Part shown: positions 38,720 through 47,095 of the stretch, one piece after another
Numbering within the stretch: the first letter of the stretch is position 1
Layout of the letters: every line of letters begins with the position of its first letter
Assembly: GCA_015709695.1 (NCBI GenBank)
Contig: CP054183.1
Span: 496,001 to 560,000 of the forward strand
Length of the DNA: 64,000 nucleotides
From: Gammaproteobacteria bacterium
GTDB lineage: Bacteria > Pseudomonadota > Gammaproteobacteria > Steroidobacterales > GCA-2729495
Direction: 5' to 3'
Notes under the pieces: generated by a model
Databases searched by the model: none
Told to the model about the DNA's origin: nothing
What the model saw: the letters and a program-made list of their open reading frames with translations, nothing else
Made by a program: the position numbers and the translations under genes

Positions 38720-39964
38720 TCAGTCGCGGCGGCGGGCGGCCGCCTCGGCCTCGCGGCCGAAGATGGTCTCGGCGAAGCGCTCGTCGAGGTCCTGCAGGCG
38801 CAGCATGCCGGTGGCGCTGGTGTCCACCTCGTCCATGGCCACGGGCGGTGGCGCATCGGCACGCCTCCCGCCGTCACTGCCGCCGAAGATGGCGGCGGTC
38901 GGCGAGCGGTTCTCCGCCGCCAGGCTCACGCTGGCCGCCTCGGTGGCGGCACTGGCGCGCAGGGCCAGCGTCAGCTCGCTCGGTTCCGGCAGCTCGGGCT
39001 TGCGCCCGCTGTCGGCGGCCGCGGCAGGCTGTGCGCGTTCGGTGCCGACGCTGCTGCCGACGGCGGCGATCTTCGGCGGACTGCTGCGCACGGCGGCCGG
39101 CCGTGCCGGCGGTGAAGCGGGCCGGGCCGCGGCATCGGACGCGGACTGCGGCGGCGTCATGGGCTTCCAGCCCAGCCCCTCGGCGGTGCGCTTGACGAAA
39201 TTGCCATCCGGGCGCTGCACGCCCTGCAGGCAGGCATCGCTCAGGGCGGCATCCAGCAGCGTGTTGATGAGACGCGGCACGCCGGCGACGTAGCAATAGA
39301 CTGCCGCGCCGACGTTGCTCGACAGCAGCGCGGTGGCATCCGCGCCCACGGCCTCGACCTGGTGGCGGATGTAGCGCTCGGTCTCCGCGAGGGTCAGCGG
39401 CCGCACGCGGTAGCGGAAGGCGATGCGCTGGCGCAGCTGGATGAGCGCCGGCACGTCGACCTGCTGGTGCAGCGGGTGCGGACCCATCAGCACGATGTTG
39501 AGCTGGCAGCCGCGCTCGCCGGCGAGGTTGGCGACGCGCAGCAGGTGCCTGGCGATGTCGGTGCTGATGCCGCTGATGTCGAGGCAGAGCACCAGGTGCT
39601 TGTCTTCCGCGGCGAGCCGGCCCATGGCCAGGCGCAGTTCGTGGAAGGCCTGGGCCGGGGCCATGCTGCCGGGCGTGGTGCCGAGTGCCAGCAGGGTGGC
39701 CGCGTAGAGCTCCGCGGGGTCGCCGTAGCGCAGGTCCACGCGTGCCGCGAGGACGCGGCTGCCCAGCGCCGCCAGCGCGTACTCCACCAGCGCGCTCTTG
39801 CCCACGCCCGGGCCGCCGGTGACGACGGCCACCGCATCGCGCGCGGTGAGCAGGTGTTGCAGCCGCCCGAGCGCATCGCTCATGGTCGCATTCGCCTGGA
39901 AGGTGCGTTCGCCCGGTGCGTGGGTGAACGGCCTGTCCTGCAGCTTGAAGTGCTCGCGGTACAC
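38720..39964 (-). CDS. ExeA/GspA-like AAA ATPase with altered Walker B
   Basis: Protein of 414 residues starting at GTG 39964 (MYREHFKLQDRPFTHAP, the ExeA-type opening). Walker A is VVTGGPGVGKSALVEY (about 47-62). The Walker B position reads LVLCLDISGIS (about 124-134), with Ile where the family has the catalytic Glu of DEAQ. Sensor-type blocks follow (NIVLMGPHP, LIQLRQRIAFRYRVRPL). The C-terminal third is low-complexity, Ala/Pro-rich, with two AAIFGG-type motifs. Relatives drive type II secretion, MSHA pili or, in PEP-CTERM organisms, the exosortase-linked ATPase. It converges on lhr with a 6-base gap. Confidence 0.7.
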   Translation of the reverse strand: MYREHFKLQDRPFTHAPGERTFQANATMSDALGRLQHLLTARDAVAVVTGGPGVGKSALVEYALAALGSRVLAARVDLRYGDPAELYAATLLALGTTPGSMAPAQAFHELRLAMGRLAAEDKHLVLCLDISGISTDIARHLLRVANLAGERGCQLNIVLMGPHPLHQQVDVPALIQLRQRIAFRYRVRPLTLAETERYIRHQVEAVGADATALLSSNVGAAVYCYVAGVPRLINTLLDAALSDACLQGVQRPDGNFVKRTAEGLGWKPMTPPQSASDAAARPASPPARPAAVRSSPPKIAAVGSSVGTERAQPAAAADSGRKPELPEPSELTLALRASAATEAASVSLAAENRSPTAAIFGGSDGGRRADAPPPVAMDEVDTSATGMLRLQDLDERFAETIFGREAEAAARRRD

Positions 39965-40208
39965 GGTGGAGCCTCGGTGCGGTTGCGTCGGGCCGCGCGG
40001 TCGCGGGGTGCTGGGGCGGATTCTGGATTATGTCGGTGCGTCCGGGCGTTGATGGCGGTCACACTGCGGCCGGCCTCCGCCGCCGGGCGGCAGGTCGCGG
40101 CCTCGGCCATGTCCGTGACGCAGCTTCAATTTCCCGCTCCGGCCCTCTACCATGGCGGGCCATTGCCCCGAACCGCAACGCGTACCAGAACAGGGTGGGT
40201 GATCGCTC

Positions 40209-41789
40209 ATGTCTGCCAATCCCATGCATTCAGCCGATATCGTCGAGTCGCTGGGCCGGGCCATCGGCCGCGAGCACGTGCTCACCGAACCCGCGGAACG
40301 CGAGTTCCACGCCATGGATGTCTACAACGCCCGCGAGCTGCCGCTCGCCGTGGTACGCCCCGGCTCGATCGCGGAACTGCAGGCGGTGGTGCGCCTGGCC
40401 GCCGCGGCCGGCGTGGCGCTGGTCCCCCGCGGCGGCGGCGCCTCCTACACCGACGGCTACCTGCCGGCTACACCGAACTCGCTGCTGGTGGATACCTCGC
40501 GGCTCAACCGCATCATCGAGATCAACACCGAGGACATGTACGTCACCGCCGAGCCGGGCGTGACCTGGCACGACCTGTGGCAGGCGCTGAAGGAGAAGGG
40601 CGTACGCGCCAGCTTCTGGGGGCCGTTCTCCGGCATCAAGGCCACGCTCGGCGGCTCGGCGTCGCAGAACAGCGCCAGCCTCGGTTCCGGCAACTACGGC
40701 ATCTCGGCCGATGCCATCCTCGGCTTCGAGATCGTGCTGGCGAACGGCGAGATCCTGCGTACCGGCTCGTTCGCCGCGGCCAACGGCAAGCCCTTCTTCC
40801 GCTGGTACGGCCCGGACCTCACCGGCCTGTTCTGCGGCGATGCGGGTGCGCTCGGCATCAAGGCCAGCATCAGCCTGCGGCTGATCAAGTCGCCGCCATA
40901 CTTCGGCGCGGCCTCGTTCGGCTTCGAGACCTTCGAGCAGATGGCCGCCGGCATGGCGGCGGTCGCCCGCGAGAACGTCTCCGCGGACAACTTCGGCCTC
41001 GATCCCCGGCTGCAGCAGGGCCAGCTCGGCAAGGCGAACGCCAAGGACGCCGTGGCCGCGGCCCTGGCGGTGGCGAAGACGGCGCGCAATCCGCTGGAAG
41101 CCGCCGGCAAGCTGGTGAAGATGGCGGCAGCCGGCAAGCGCTTCCTGGCGGGGCACAATTACTCGGCGCACTACACGGTCGAGGGAGTATCGCGGGGCGA
41201 GATCAAGGGCAAGCTCGCGGTGCTGCGCGCGGCCATGGAGCCGCATGGCCAGGAGACCGCCAATACCATCCCGACGGTGATCCGCGCCATGCCCTTCATG
41301 CCGCTGTATGCCGTGCTCGGGCCCAAAGGCGAGCGCTGGGTGCCGATGCACGGCATCATGCCGTTCTCGAAGATGAACGAGTTCCACGCGAAGCTGTCGC
41401 GGCTCTACGCGGACAACGCCGCGCGCATGCAGAAGCTGAAGGTGGACAAGGGCGGCATGTTCCTCGCCATCAACACCAACGCCTTCCTCTACGAGCCGGT
41501 GTTCTACTGGGAAGACGATCGCACCGTGTTCCACAACCGCTTCCTGCCGCAGGAGTACCTGAACCTGCTGCCGAAGTACCCGGCCAACCCGGACGGCCGG
41601 GCGCTGGTGCGCGAGCTGCGCGGCGAGATCAGGAAGGTGTTCGCCTCGGTGGGCGCGGTCCACATGCAGGTAGGCAAGACCTATCCCTACATGGAAGGCC
41701 GCCAGGCCGAGGCCGCGCGCGCCATCCGCGAGATCAAGAAGGAACTCGACCCGGCCGGCATCATGAACCCGGGCGCGCTGCAGCTCTGA
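40209..41789 (+). CDS. FAD-binding oxidase, GlcD/D-lactate dehydrogenase type
   Basis: Protein of 526 residues. The PCMH-type FAD domain shows VPRGGGASYTDGYLPA, LLVDTSRLNRIIEIN and VTAEPGVTWHDLWQAL near residues 75-125. The C-terminal FAD oxidase domain (about 290-520) ends with LDPAGIMNPGALQL, the standard family tail. Such flavoproteins oxidise 2-hydroxy acids such as glycolate or D-lactate, passing electrons to quinone or cytochrome. Glyoxalase II at 25347 makes D-lactate, so D-lactate oxidation is a reasonable guess. ATG 40209 follows AGGGTGGG. No Fe-S partner gene is next to it. Confidence 0.8.
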   Translation: MSANPMHSADIVESLGRAIGREHVLTEPAEREFHAMDVYNARELPLAVVRPGSIAELQAVVRLAAAAGVALVPRGGGASYTDGYLPATPNSLLVDTSRLNRIIEINTEDMYVTAEPGVTWHDLWQALKEKGVRASFWGPFSGIKATLGGSASQNSASLGSGNYGISADAILGFEIVLANGEILRTGSFAAANGKPFFRWYGPDLTGLFCGDAGALGIKASISLRLIKSPPYFGAASFGFETFEQMAAGMAAVARENVSADNFGLDPRLQQGQLGKANAKDAVAAALAVAKTARNPLEAAGKLVKMAAAGKRFLAGHNYSAHYTVEGVSRGEIKGKLAVLRAAMEPHGQETANTIPTVIRAMPFMPLYAVLGPKGERWVPMHGIMPFSKMNEFHAKLSRLYADNAARMQKLKVDKGGMFLAINTNAFLYEPVFYWEDDRTVFHNRFLPQEYLNLLPKYPANPDGRALVRELRGEIRKVFASVGAVHMQVGKTYPYMEGRQAEAARAIREIKKELDPAGIMNPGALQL

Positions 41790-41805
41790 GACTGGCGGCA
41801 GCGGC

Positions 41806-43323
41806 TCAGACGGAGAAATCGATGCCCTGCGCGAGCGGCAGGCCGGTGCCCCAGTTGATGGTCACGGTCTGCCGGCGCATGTAGGCCTTCCAGGCATCCG
41901 AGCCGGCCTCGCGGCCGCCGCCGCTGTCCTTCTCGCCGCCGAAGGCGCCACCGATCTCCGCCCCCGAGGTGCCGATGTTGACGTTGGCGATGCCGCAGTC
42001 GCTGCCGGTCGCCGCGAGGAAGCGCTCGGCATGCTGCAGGCGGTCGGTGAAGAGGGCGGAGGAGAGGCCCTGCGGCACCTCGTTCTGCCATGCGATCGCC
42101 TGGTCGAGGCTGCGGCAGGACATCAGGTAGAGGATCGGCGCGAAGGTCTCGCGCTGTACCGGCGGCCAGTCGTGCTGCGCCAGAACCAGCGCCGGCTCGA
42201 CGAAATGGCCGGGGCGTTTCAGCCGCCTGCCGCCGTGGAGGATGGTCGCGCCCAGCCGTCGCAGTTCCGCCAGCGTGGCGAGGTAGTGCTCCACCGCAGC
42301 GGCATCGATCAGCGGGCCCATGAGGATCCCTTTCCGCAGCGGATCGCCGATGCGCAGCTGGCGGTAGGCGGCAACCAGGCGGCGGCTCAATTCCCGCGTG
42401 CGGCTGTGATGGACGATCAGCCGCCGGGTGGTGGTGCAGCGCTGTCCGGCGGTGCCGATCGCACCGAAGAGTATCGCCGGCACCGCGAGGTCCAGGTTCG
42501 CCTCCCGGTCGACGATGATGGCGTTGTTGCCGCCGAGCTCGAGCAGGCACTTTCCGAGGCGGCCGGCGACGACGCTGGCCACCTGGCGTCCCACCGCGGT
42601 GGAGCCGGTGAAGGACAGCAGGTCCACGCGCCGGTCGGCCACCAGCTGCCCGGCGAGGTCCGCGTCAGCGGTGTTGAGCAGCGAGAAGACCGGCGGAAAG
42701 CCGCCGTCGGCCAGTGCGCGGTTGCAGATGTGCTGGACGGCAATGCTGCACAGCGGGGTCTTCGGTGACGGCTTCCACACGCAGGCGTTGCCGCAGACGG
42801 CGGCGATGAATGCGTTCCAGGACCAGACCGCCATCGGGAAATTGAAGGCGGTGACGATGCCGACCACGCCGAGCGGCTGCCATTGTTCGTAGAGGCGATG
42901 GCCAGGCCGCTCGGAAGGCATGGTGCGGCCGTAGAGCATGCGCGACAGCCCGACGGCGAAATCGGCGATGTCGATCATCTCCTGCACTTCGCCGATGCCC
43001 TCGGCGCGGATCTTGCCGGACTCCAGGCTCACCAGGGTGCCGAGCGCATCCCGGTGGGCCCGCAGGCCATCGGCGATGCGGCGGATGGCTTCGCCACGCT
43101 GCGGGGCGGGGATCTCGCGCCAGCGGAGGAACGCCTGGCGCGATGCATCCAGGATCGCGTCGAGGTCGCGCGGGCCCGCGCCCGTGACCGTGGCCAGCGG
43201 CCTGCCGGTGGCCGGATTGGCCGAAGTGAAGGCGGGTGCCGCCGCGTGGCGGTGCCAGCGGCCGGCGGAGCAGACGCCCGGCTGTCGCGGCTTCAGGCGC
43301 AGTTCCTCGAAGACCTTGCGCAT
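41806..43323 (-). CDS. amaB: ALDH7-type aldehyde dehydrogenase (alpha-aminoadipic semialdehyde / P6C dehydrogenase)
   Basis: Protein of 505 residues, the ALDH7 length. The NAD-site block reads VVGIVTAFNFPMAVWSWN, the glycine motif FTGSTAVGRQVA, the general base LELGGNNAI, and the catalytic Cys GTAGQRCTTTRR. The tail SGAEIGGAFGGEKDSGGGREAGSDAWKAY (partly quoted: FGGEKDSGGGREAG) is diagnostic of the antiquitin/ALDH7 group, which oxidises alpha-aminoadipic semialdehyde in lysine breakdown. ATG 43323 opens MRKVFEEL. No other lysine-degradation gene is in the window; the symbol is a best fit. Confidence 0.85.
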   Translation of the reverse strand: MRKVFEELRLKPRQPGVCSAGRWHRHAAAPAFTSANPATGRPLATVTGAGPRDLDAILDASRQAFLRWREIPAPQRGEAIRRIADGLRAHRDALGTLVSLESGKIRAEGIGEVQEMIDIADFAVGLSRMLYGRTMPSERPGHRLYEQWQPLGVVGIVTAFNFPMAVWSWNAFIAAVCGNACVWKPSPKTPLCSIAVQHICNRALADGGFPPVFSLLNTADADLAGQLVADRRVDLLSFTGSTAVGRQVASVVAGRLGKCLLELGGNNAIIVDREANLDLAVPAILFGAIGTAGQRCTTTRRLIVHHSRTRELSRRLVAAYRQLRIGDPLRKGILMGPLIDAAAVEHYLATLAELRRLGATILHGGRRLKRPGHFVEPALVLAQHDWPPVQRETFAPILYLMSCRSLDQAIAWQNEVPQGLSSALFTDRLQHAERFLAATGSDCGIANVNIGTSGAEIGGAFGGEKDSGGGREAGSDAWKAYMRRQTVTINWGTGLPLAQGIDFSV

Positions 43324-43433
43324 CGCTGCATTCTGCCAGCGGGCGCGCGGCGGCGCGAGGCGCGGGGGGCTCGGTCATGAGCCTCGCGCCCGGCGGCCTC
43401 CAATTCAGGGACCGCAGCGGTTAAACTGGCGCC

Positions 43434-43898
43434 ATGGTGAAGTTCCGCCTCAATGGCCAGGATGTCAGCGTCGAGGTACCCGACGAGATGCCGCTGCTCT
43501 GGGTGCTGCGCGACACGCTGGGCTACACCGGCACCAAGTACGGTTGCGGCATGGCGCTGTGCGGTGCCTGCACCGTGCATCTCGATGGCCAGTCGATCCG
43601 CTCCTGCGTCGTGCCGGTGTCCGCCGTGGCGGGGCGCTCGATCACCAGCATCGAGGGCATCGGCAAGTCCGAGCAGCTGCATCCGGTGCAGCAGGCCTGG
43701 ATCGACGAGCAGGTGCCCCAGTGCGGCTACTGCCAGCCGGGCATGATCATGGCGGTGGCGGCCTTCCTGGAGCAGAACCCGCAGCCCGACGACGAGGCGA
43801 TCAACCGCTCCATCACCAATATCTGCCGCTGCGGAACCTATCCGCGGATCCGCCGTGCCATCCATCGCGCCGCCGAGCTGCGGCGCCAGTCCACCTGA
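43434..43898 (+). CDS. [2Fe-2S] subunit of a molybdenum hydroxylase (IorA-like)
   Basis: Protein of 154 residues with two [2Fe-2S] centres. The ferredoxin-like cluster is YGCGMALCGACTVHLDG; the four-helix-bundle cluster is CGYCQPGMIM and ITNICRCGTYPRI. This is the small electron-transfer subunit of isoquinoline 1-oxidoreductase or xanthine-dehydrogenase-like enzymes. The catalytic molybdopterin subunit (IorB), normally the next gene, is absent: only 17 bases separate this gene from a cytochrome c. ATG 43434 is the family start. Either IorB is elsewhere or this protein has another partner. Confidence 0.88.
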   Translation: MVKFRLNGQDVSVEVPDEMPLLWVLRDTLGYTGTKYGCGMALCGACTVHLDGQSIRSCVVPVSAVAGRSITSIEGIGKSEQLHPVQQAWIDEQVPQCGYCQPGMIMAVAAFLEQNPQPDDEAINRSITNICRCGTYPRIRRAIHRAAELRRQST

Positions 43899-43915
43899 CC
43901 GAAAGAGAGAGTCCG

Positions 43916-44440
43916 ATGTACGAGCGCTGCCTGTCGCGGTTCGCAAGGGTTTTTCTGGCCGTGGCGCTGGTGGCGCTGGCCGGCTGCGGCAGCAAGCCCG
44001 CGCCCGGGGCGGCGACACCGGCCGCGGCTCCGGCGACGCCGAGCGCGGCCACGGCACCGGCCGCGGTGCCTTCGCCGCCGCCCAACCCGGAGCTGGAGGC
44101 GATGATCGCCAGGGCGGACCTCAATCGCGGCAAGATCCAGTTCTTCCAGTGCCGTGCCTGCCACAGCCTGGCGCCCGAGACCGAGCCCGGCAAGATCGGC
44201 CCGACGCTCTACGGCGTCATCGGCCGGCATGCCGGCAGCGTGACGGGCTACGCCTACTCCGGCGCTGTGGCCAAGTCCGGCATCACCTGGACCGCGGAGC
44301 AGATCGACAAGTGGCTGGAGCGACCGAGCGATTTCCTCCCGGGCAACAAGATGGTCTTCGTCGGCATCCAGGATGCGCAGGACCGCGCCAACATCATCGC
44401 CTACATCCAGCAGGAGACGGCGAAGGTGGCGGCGAAATAG
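43916..44440 (+). CDS. Lipoprotein class I cytochrome c
   Basis: Protein of 174 residues. The signal ends in lipobox LAGC (Cys 24), so the protein is membrane-tethered in the periplasm. A Pro/Ala-rich linker (25-57) leads to the haem site CRACH (Cys 79, Cys 82, His 83), with Met in GNKMVF as the likely sixth ligand. The body (KIGPTLYGVIGRHAGSV, GYAYSGAV) matches mitochondrial/c2-type cytochromes. It is 17 bases after the [2Fe-2S] gene, with ribosome site AGAGAG, and is a natural electron acceptor for a molybdenum hydroxylase. Confidence 0.88.
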   Translation: MYERCLSRFARVFLAVALVALAGCGSKPAPGAATPAAAPATPSAATAPAAVPSPPPNPELEAMIARADLNRGKIQFFQCRACHSLAPETEPGKIGPTLYGVIGRHAGSVTGYAYSGAVAKSGITWTAEQIDKWLERPSDFLPGNKMVFVGIQDAQDRANIIAYIQQETAKVAAK

Positions 44441-44455
44441 GCCGGGCGAGGGGGT

Positions 44456-44479
44456 GGCCCGGTGGGCGAGGGCCGGGCC
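44456..44479. terminator. Hairpin between convergent cytochrome c and dgkA
   Basis: GGCCCGG (44456-44462) and CCGGGCC (44473-44479) form a perfect 7-pair stem with a 10-base loop in the 42-base gap between convergent genes. No T run follows, so termination strength is uncertain. Confidence 0.35.
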
Positions 44480-44482
44480 TCA

Positions 44483-44857
44483 TCAGGACAGGAAGCGCTG
44501 CATGGCGACCGCGGCCCATGCCGCGGCAGCGAGCAGCAGGGCGAGGAAGACCGCCGCCGATGCCAGGTCCTTGGCACGTCCAGACAACTCGTGGGCCTCG
44601 GGTCCGATCCGGTCGACGACTGCCTCGATGGCAGAATTGAGCAGCTCCACGATCAGCACCAGCAGGCAGGACCCGAGCAGCATCAGGCGCTGCATTGCCG
44701 TTTCGCCCAGCCAGAATGCCAGGGGTGCAAGGATCAGTGCCAGCCCCACCTCCTGGCGGAAAGCGGTTTCATGAGCCCAGGCTGCACGCAGCCCGGCCAA
44801 TGAGTATCCGCTGGCGGCCAGGAGGTGCCGCCAGCCGCTGCGCTTGCCATCGGCCAT
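44483..44857 (-). CDS. dgkA: Diacylglycerol kinase (prokaryotic DgkA)
   Basis: Small inner-membrane enzyme of 124 residues with three transmembrane helices. It phosphorylates diacylglycerol released during glycan and phospholipid turnover. Family motifs are GWRHLLAASGYSLAGLRAAW, HETAFRQEVGLA and the catalytic LIVELLNSAIEAVVDRIG with conserved Glu and Asn. It converges on the cytochrome c gene and diverges from phoB, so its promoter lies in the same 180-base gap as the phoB Pho box. Confidence 0.92.
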   Translation of the reverse strand: MADGKRSGWRHLLAASGYSLAGLRAAWAHETAFRQEVGLALILAPLAFWLGETAMQRLMLLGSCLLVLIVELLNSAIEAVVDRIGPEAHELSGRAKDLASAAVFLALLLAAAAWAAVAMQRFLS

Positions 44858-44996
44858 CTCTAGCCACCTCGCCGGGGCTGCCGGATTGATTGGTCCCCGC
44901 GACGGCGCATCTTAGCAATCCCCCGGCGGCCCGAGGTGCAAAGTTGGCGTACCGGCTCGGCAAAGCTGCGTGCTGCCCGATGCTTGAGGTGGGGGC

Positions 44997-45030
44997 TGTA
45001 ACTGGTTTGTAATGGAAGCCTGCTCAAATC
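44997..45030 (+). promoter_or_regulatory. Candidate Pho box and -10 for phoB
   Basis: CTGTAAC-TGGT-TTGTAAT (44997-45014) is a 7+4+7 direct repeat with the 11-base period that PhoB dimers bind (consensus CTGTCAT-N4-CTGTCAC). Ten bases later comes TCAAAT (45025-45030), a usable -10. The predicted start of transcription is about 45037, at or next to the phoB start codon. This implies PhoB autoregulation and a nearly leaderless mRNA. Confidence 0.55.
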
Positions 45031-45037
45031 AGCCAGG

Positions 45038-45745
45038 ATGATGTCAAGCGCACGCAACATCGCTCCACGGAAGGTCCTGATCGTCGAGGATGAGGCGCCC
45101 GTCCGGCGCATGATTGCCTTCAACCTCACCCGCGCCGGATTTGTCGTGGACGAGGCGGCAGACAGCTCCACTGCGCGCAGCCGCATCGCTGACAGTCGCC
45201 CCGACCTTGTCCTCGTGGACTGGATGCTTCCCGATGCCAGTGGCATCGAGCTGACACGGTCCCTGCGCCGGGATGAGGCCAGCCGGGAACTCCCCATCAT
45301 CCTGTTGACCGCCCGCGTCGCGGAGCGCGACAAGGTCACCGGCCTGGAGAGTGGTGCAGATGACTACATCACGAAGCCGTTCTCGGGCCGCGAGCTGGTG
45401 GCCCGAATCAACGCGGTCCTGCGGCGCACTGGCGGTACCGGCACGGAAGTGCTCGAACTCGGTGACTTGCGCCTGGACCCTGTGGGACACCGCATCCGGG
45501 CGGGCTCCGTGGAACTGGCCGTCGGGCCAACCGAGTACCGCTTGCTCAAGTTCCTGATGGAGAACCAGGAGCGGGTCTACAGCCGCGGGCAATTGCTCGA
45601 CAATGTCTGGGGTCGCAACACCGACGTGGAGGAACGCACGGTGGACGTCCATGTACGGCGCTTGCGCCAGGCGCTGGAGCCGCACGGCGCGGATCGCTAC
45701 GTGCAGACCGTCAGGGGCGCGGGCTATCGCCTCTCGGCGGGCTAG
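45038..45745 (+). CDS. phoB: Phosphate regulon response regulator PhoB
   Basis: Protein of 235 residues. The receiver domain (about 12-125) has the acidic pair in VLIVEDEAP, phospho-acceptor Asp 61 in LVLVDWMLPD, Thr in IILLTARV and Lys in YITKPFSGREL. The winged-helix domain (about 138-233) has VGPTEYRLLKFLMEN and the recognition region VEERTVDVHVRRLRQAL. It activates phosphate-starvation genes when phosphorylated by PhoR. ATG 45038 or 45041 may be used; a ribosome site is hard to see. It starts a seven-gene run with phoR 18 bases behind. Confidence 0.93.
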   Translation: MMSSARNIAPRKVLIVEDEAPVRRMIAFNLTRAGFVVDEAADSSTARSRIADSRPDLVLVDWMLPDASGIELTRSLRRDEASRELPIILLTARVAERDKVTGLESGADDYITKPFSGRELVARINAVLRRTGGTGTEVLELGDLRLDPVGHRIRAGSVELAVGPTEYRLLKFLMENQERVYSRGQLLDNVWGRNTDVEERTVDVHVRRLRQALEPHGADRYVQTVRGAGYRLSAG

Positions 45746-45763
45746 CCGCGGCGTTGCTCCGGC

Positions 45764-47053
45764 ATGCCACCCGTCTGGACTTCCGCGCTGCTACGGCTCG
45801 CGGGGCTCATCATCGCAGGCGCGATCGTTGGTTGGTTCTACGATCACATGTTGCTCGGGGCATTGCTGGTGGCGATCGGCAGCCTTGGCTGGCATCTCTA
45901 CCACCTCTACCGCCTGGATGAGTGGCTGCGCACAGGGCGTCTTCGTGGGGTGACCGATGGCTCCGGGGTCTGGCCGCCGGTGTTCGCACGTATCGAGTAC
46001 ATCCGGGAGAAGTCCAGGCGCCGTCGGCGGCGCTGGCGTGACGTGCTGCGCGAGCTGCGGGCCTCGGCGGGTGCCTTTCCCGACGGCGGCGTGCTGCTGG
46101 ACGGGAAGCACGGTATCGTCACCTTCAACGCTGCGGCAGCGCGCCTGCTTTCACTGAAGAAGGGGCGGGACCGCGGCCAGCGCATCGACAGCCTCCTGCG
46201 CCATCCAGACTTTGTCGCGTACGTCGCAGAGGGTGACTTCAGCCGCACCATCGAAGTGCCGGCGCCAGCCGGCGGCGATACCTGGATATCCTGCCTGATG
46301 ATCCCTTACGGGCCCGAGCAGCGCCTGCTGCTGGTGCGTGACATCACTGCCACGTTGCGGGTGGAGCGCATGCGCCGCGACTTTGTCGCCAATTCATCCC
46401 ACGAGCTGCGCACACCGCTCACGGTCATCTCCGGGTATCTCGACGCGCTGGCAGGGGACGAGCGGGCGCCAGCCGATTGGCACGCACCCCTGGCGGAGAT
46501 GCGCAGCCAGTCGACCCGGATGGCGCAGCTGCTCGACGACCTGCTGGAGCTGTCGCGGCTTGAGTCCGCTGCCCCCTGTGGACTGGAGCGGGAGGTCGAC
46601 ATGGCTGCGCTGCTGCAGGCCGCCAGGCGAGAGGCTCTGGCTATGCCGGAGCGCCCCCGGCGGGTGGAGGTCGAAAGCGCCTCTGCCACCGGCGTTCTCG
46701 GCGATTCCCGCGAGCTGCACTCCGTCGTTTCCAATCTGGTGTCCAACGCCATCCGCTATACGCCTCCGGAGGGCGCGGTCCGCATCAGCTGGCAGGTCGA
46801 CCGGGCAGGCGGCCACCTGGCCGTCGCGGATACCGGCATAGGTATCGCGGAAGAGGACATCCCGCGGATCACCGAGCGCTTCTATCGAACGGACCATGGC
46901 AGGGCGCGCCAGCAGGGCGGTACCGGTCTCGGTCTCGCCATCGTGAAGCACTGCCTTCGCCGCCACGAGGCGGAGCTCGAAATCCGCAGCCGTCCAGGGG
47001 AAGGCAGCACGTTCACCTGTCACTTTCCCCCGCACCGGCTTGCCCCGTCCTGA
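45764..47053 (+). CDS. phoR: Phosphate regulon sensor kinase PhoR
   Basis: Membrane histidine kinase of 429 residues. Two closely spaced hydrophobic segments (about 8-48) lack a large periplasmic sensor, as in E. coli PhoR. A basic linker and a PAS domain (about 95-195) follow. HisKA holds the phospho-acceptor in FVANSSHELRTPLTVISGY (about 210-228); the ATPase domain has NLVSNAIRYTPP, DTGIGIAEEDI and GGTGLGLAIVKH. It senses phosphate through PhoU and the Pst transporter rather than by direct binding. Co-transcribed with phoB. Confidence 0.93.
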   Translation: MPPVWTSALLRLAGLIIAGAIVGWFYDHMLLGALLVAIGSLGWHLYHLYRLDEWLRTGRLRGVTDGSGVWPPVFARIEYIREKSRRRRRRWRDVLRELRASAGAFPDGGVLLDGKHGIVTFNAAAARLLSLKKGRDRGQRIDSLLRHPDFVAYVAEGDFSRTIEVPAPAGGDTWISCLMIPYGPEQRLLLVRDITATLRVERMRRDFVANSSHELRTPLTVISGYLDALAGDERAPADWHAPLAEMRSQSTRMAQLLDDLLELSRLESAAPCGLEREVDMAALLQAARREALAMPERPRRVEVESASATGVLGDSRELHSVVSNLVSNAIRYTPPEGAVRISWQVDRAGGHLAVADTGIGIAEEDIPRITERFYRTDHGRARQQGGTGLGLAIVKHCLRRHEAELEIRSRPGEGSTFTCHFPPHRLAPS

Positions 47054-47095
47054 TTCTTCCTGACGCACGGGTCTGCGTACCCGGATGAGGAAACC

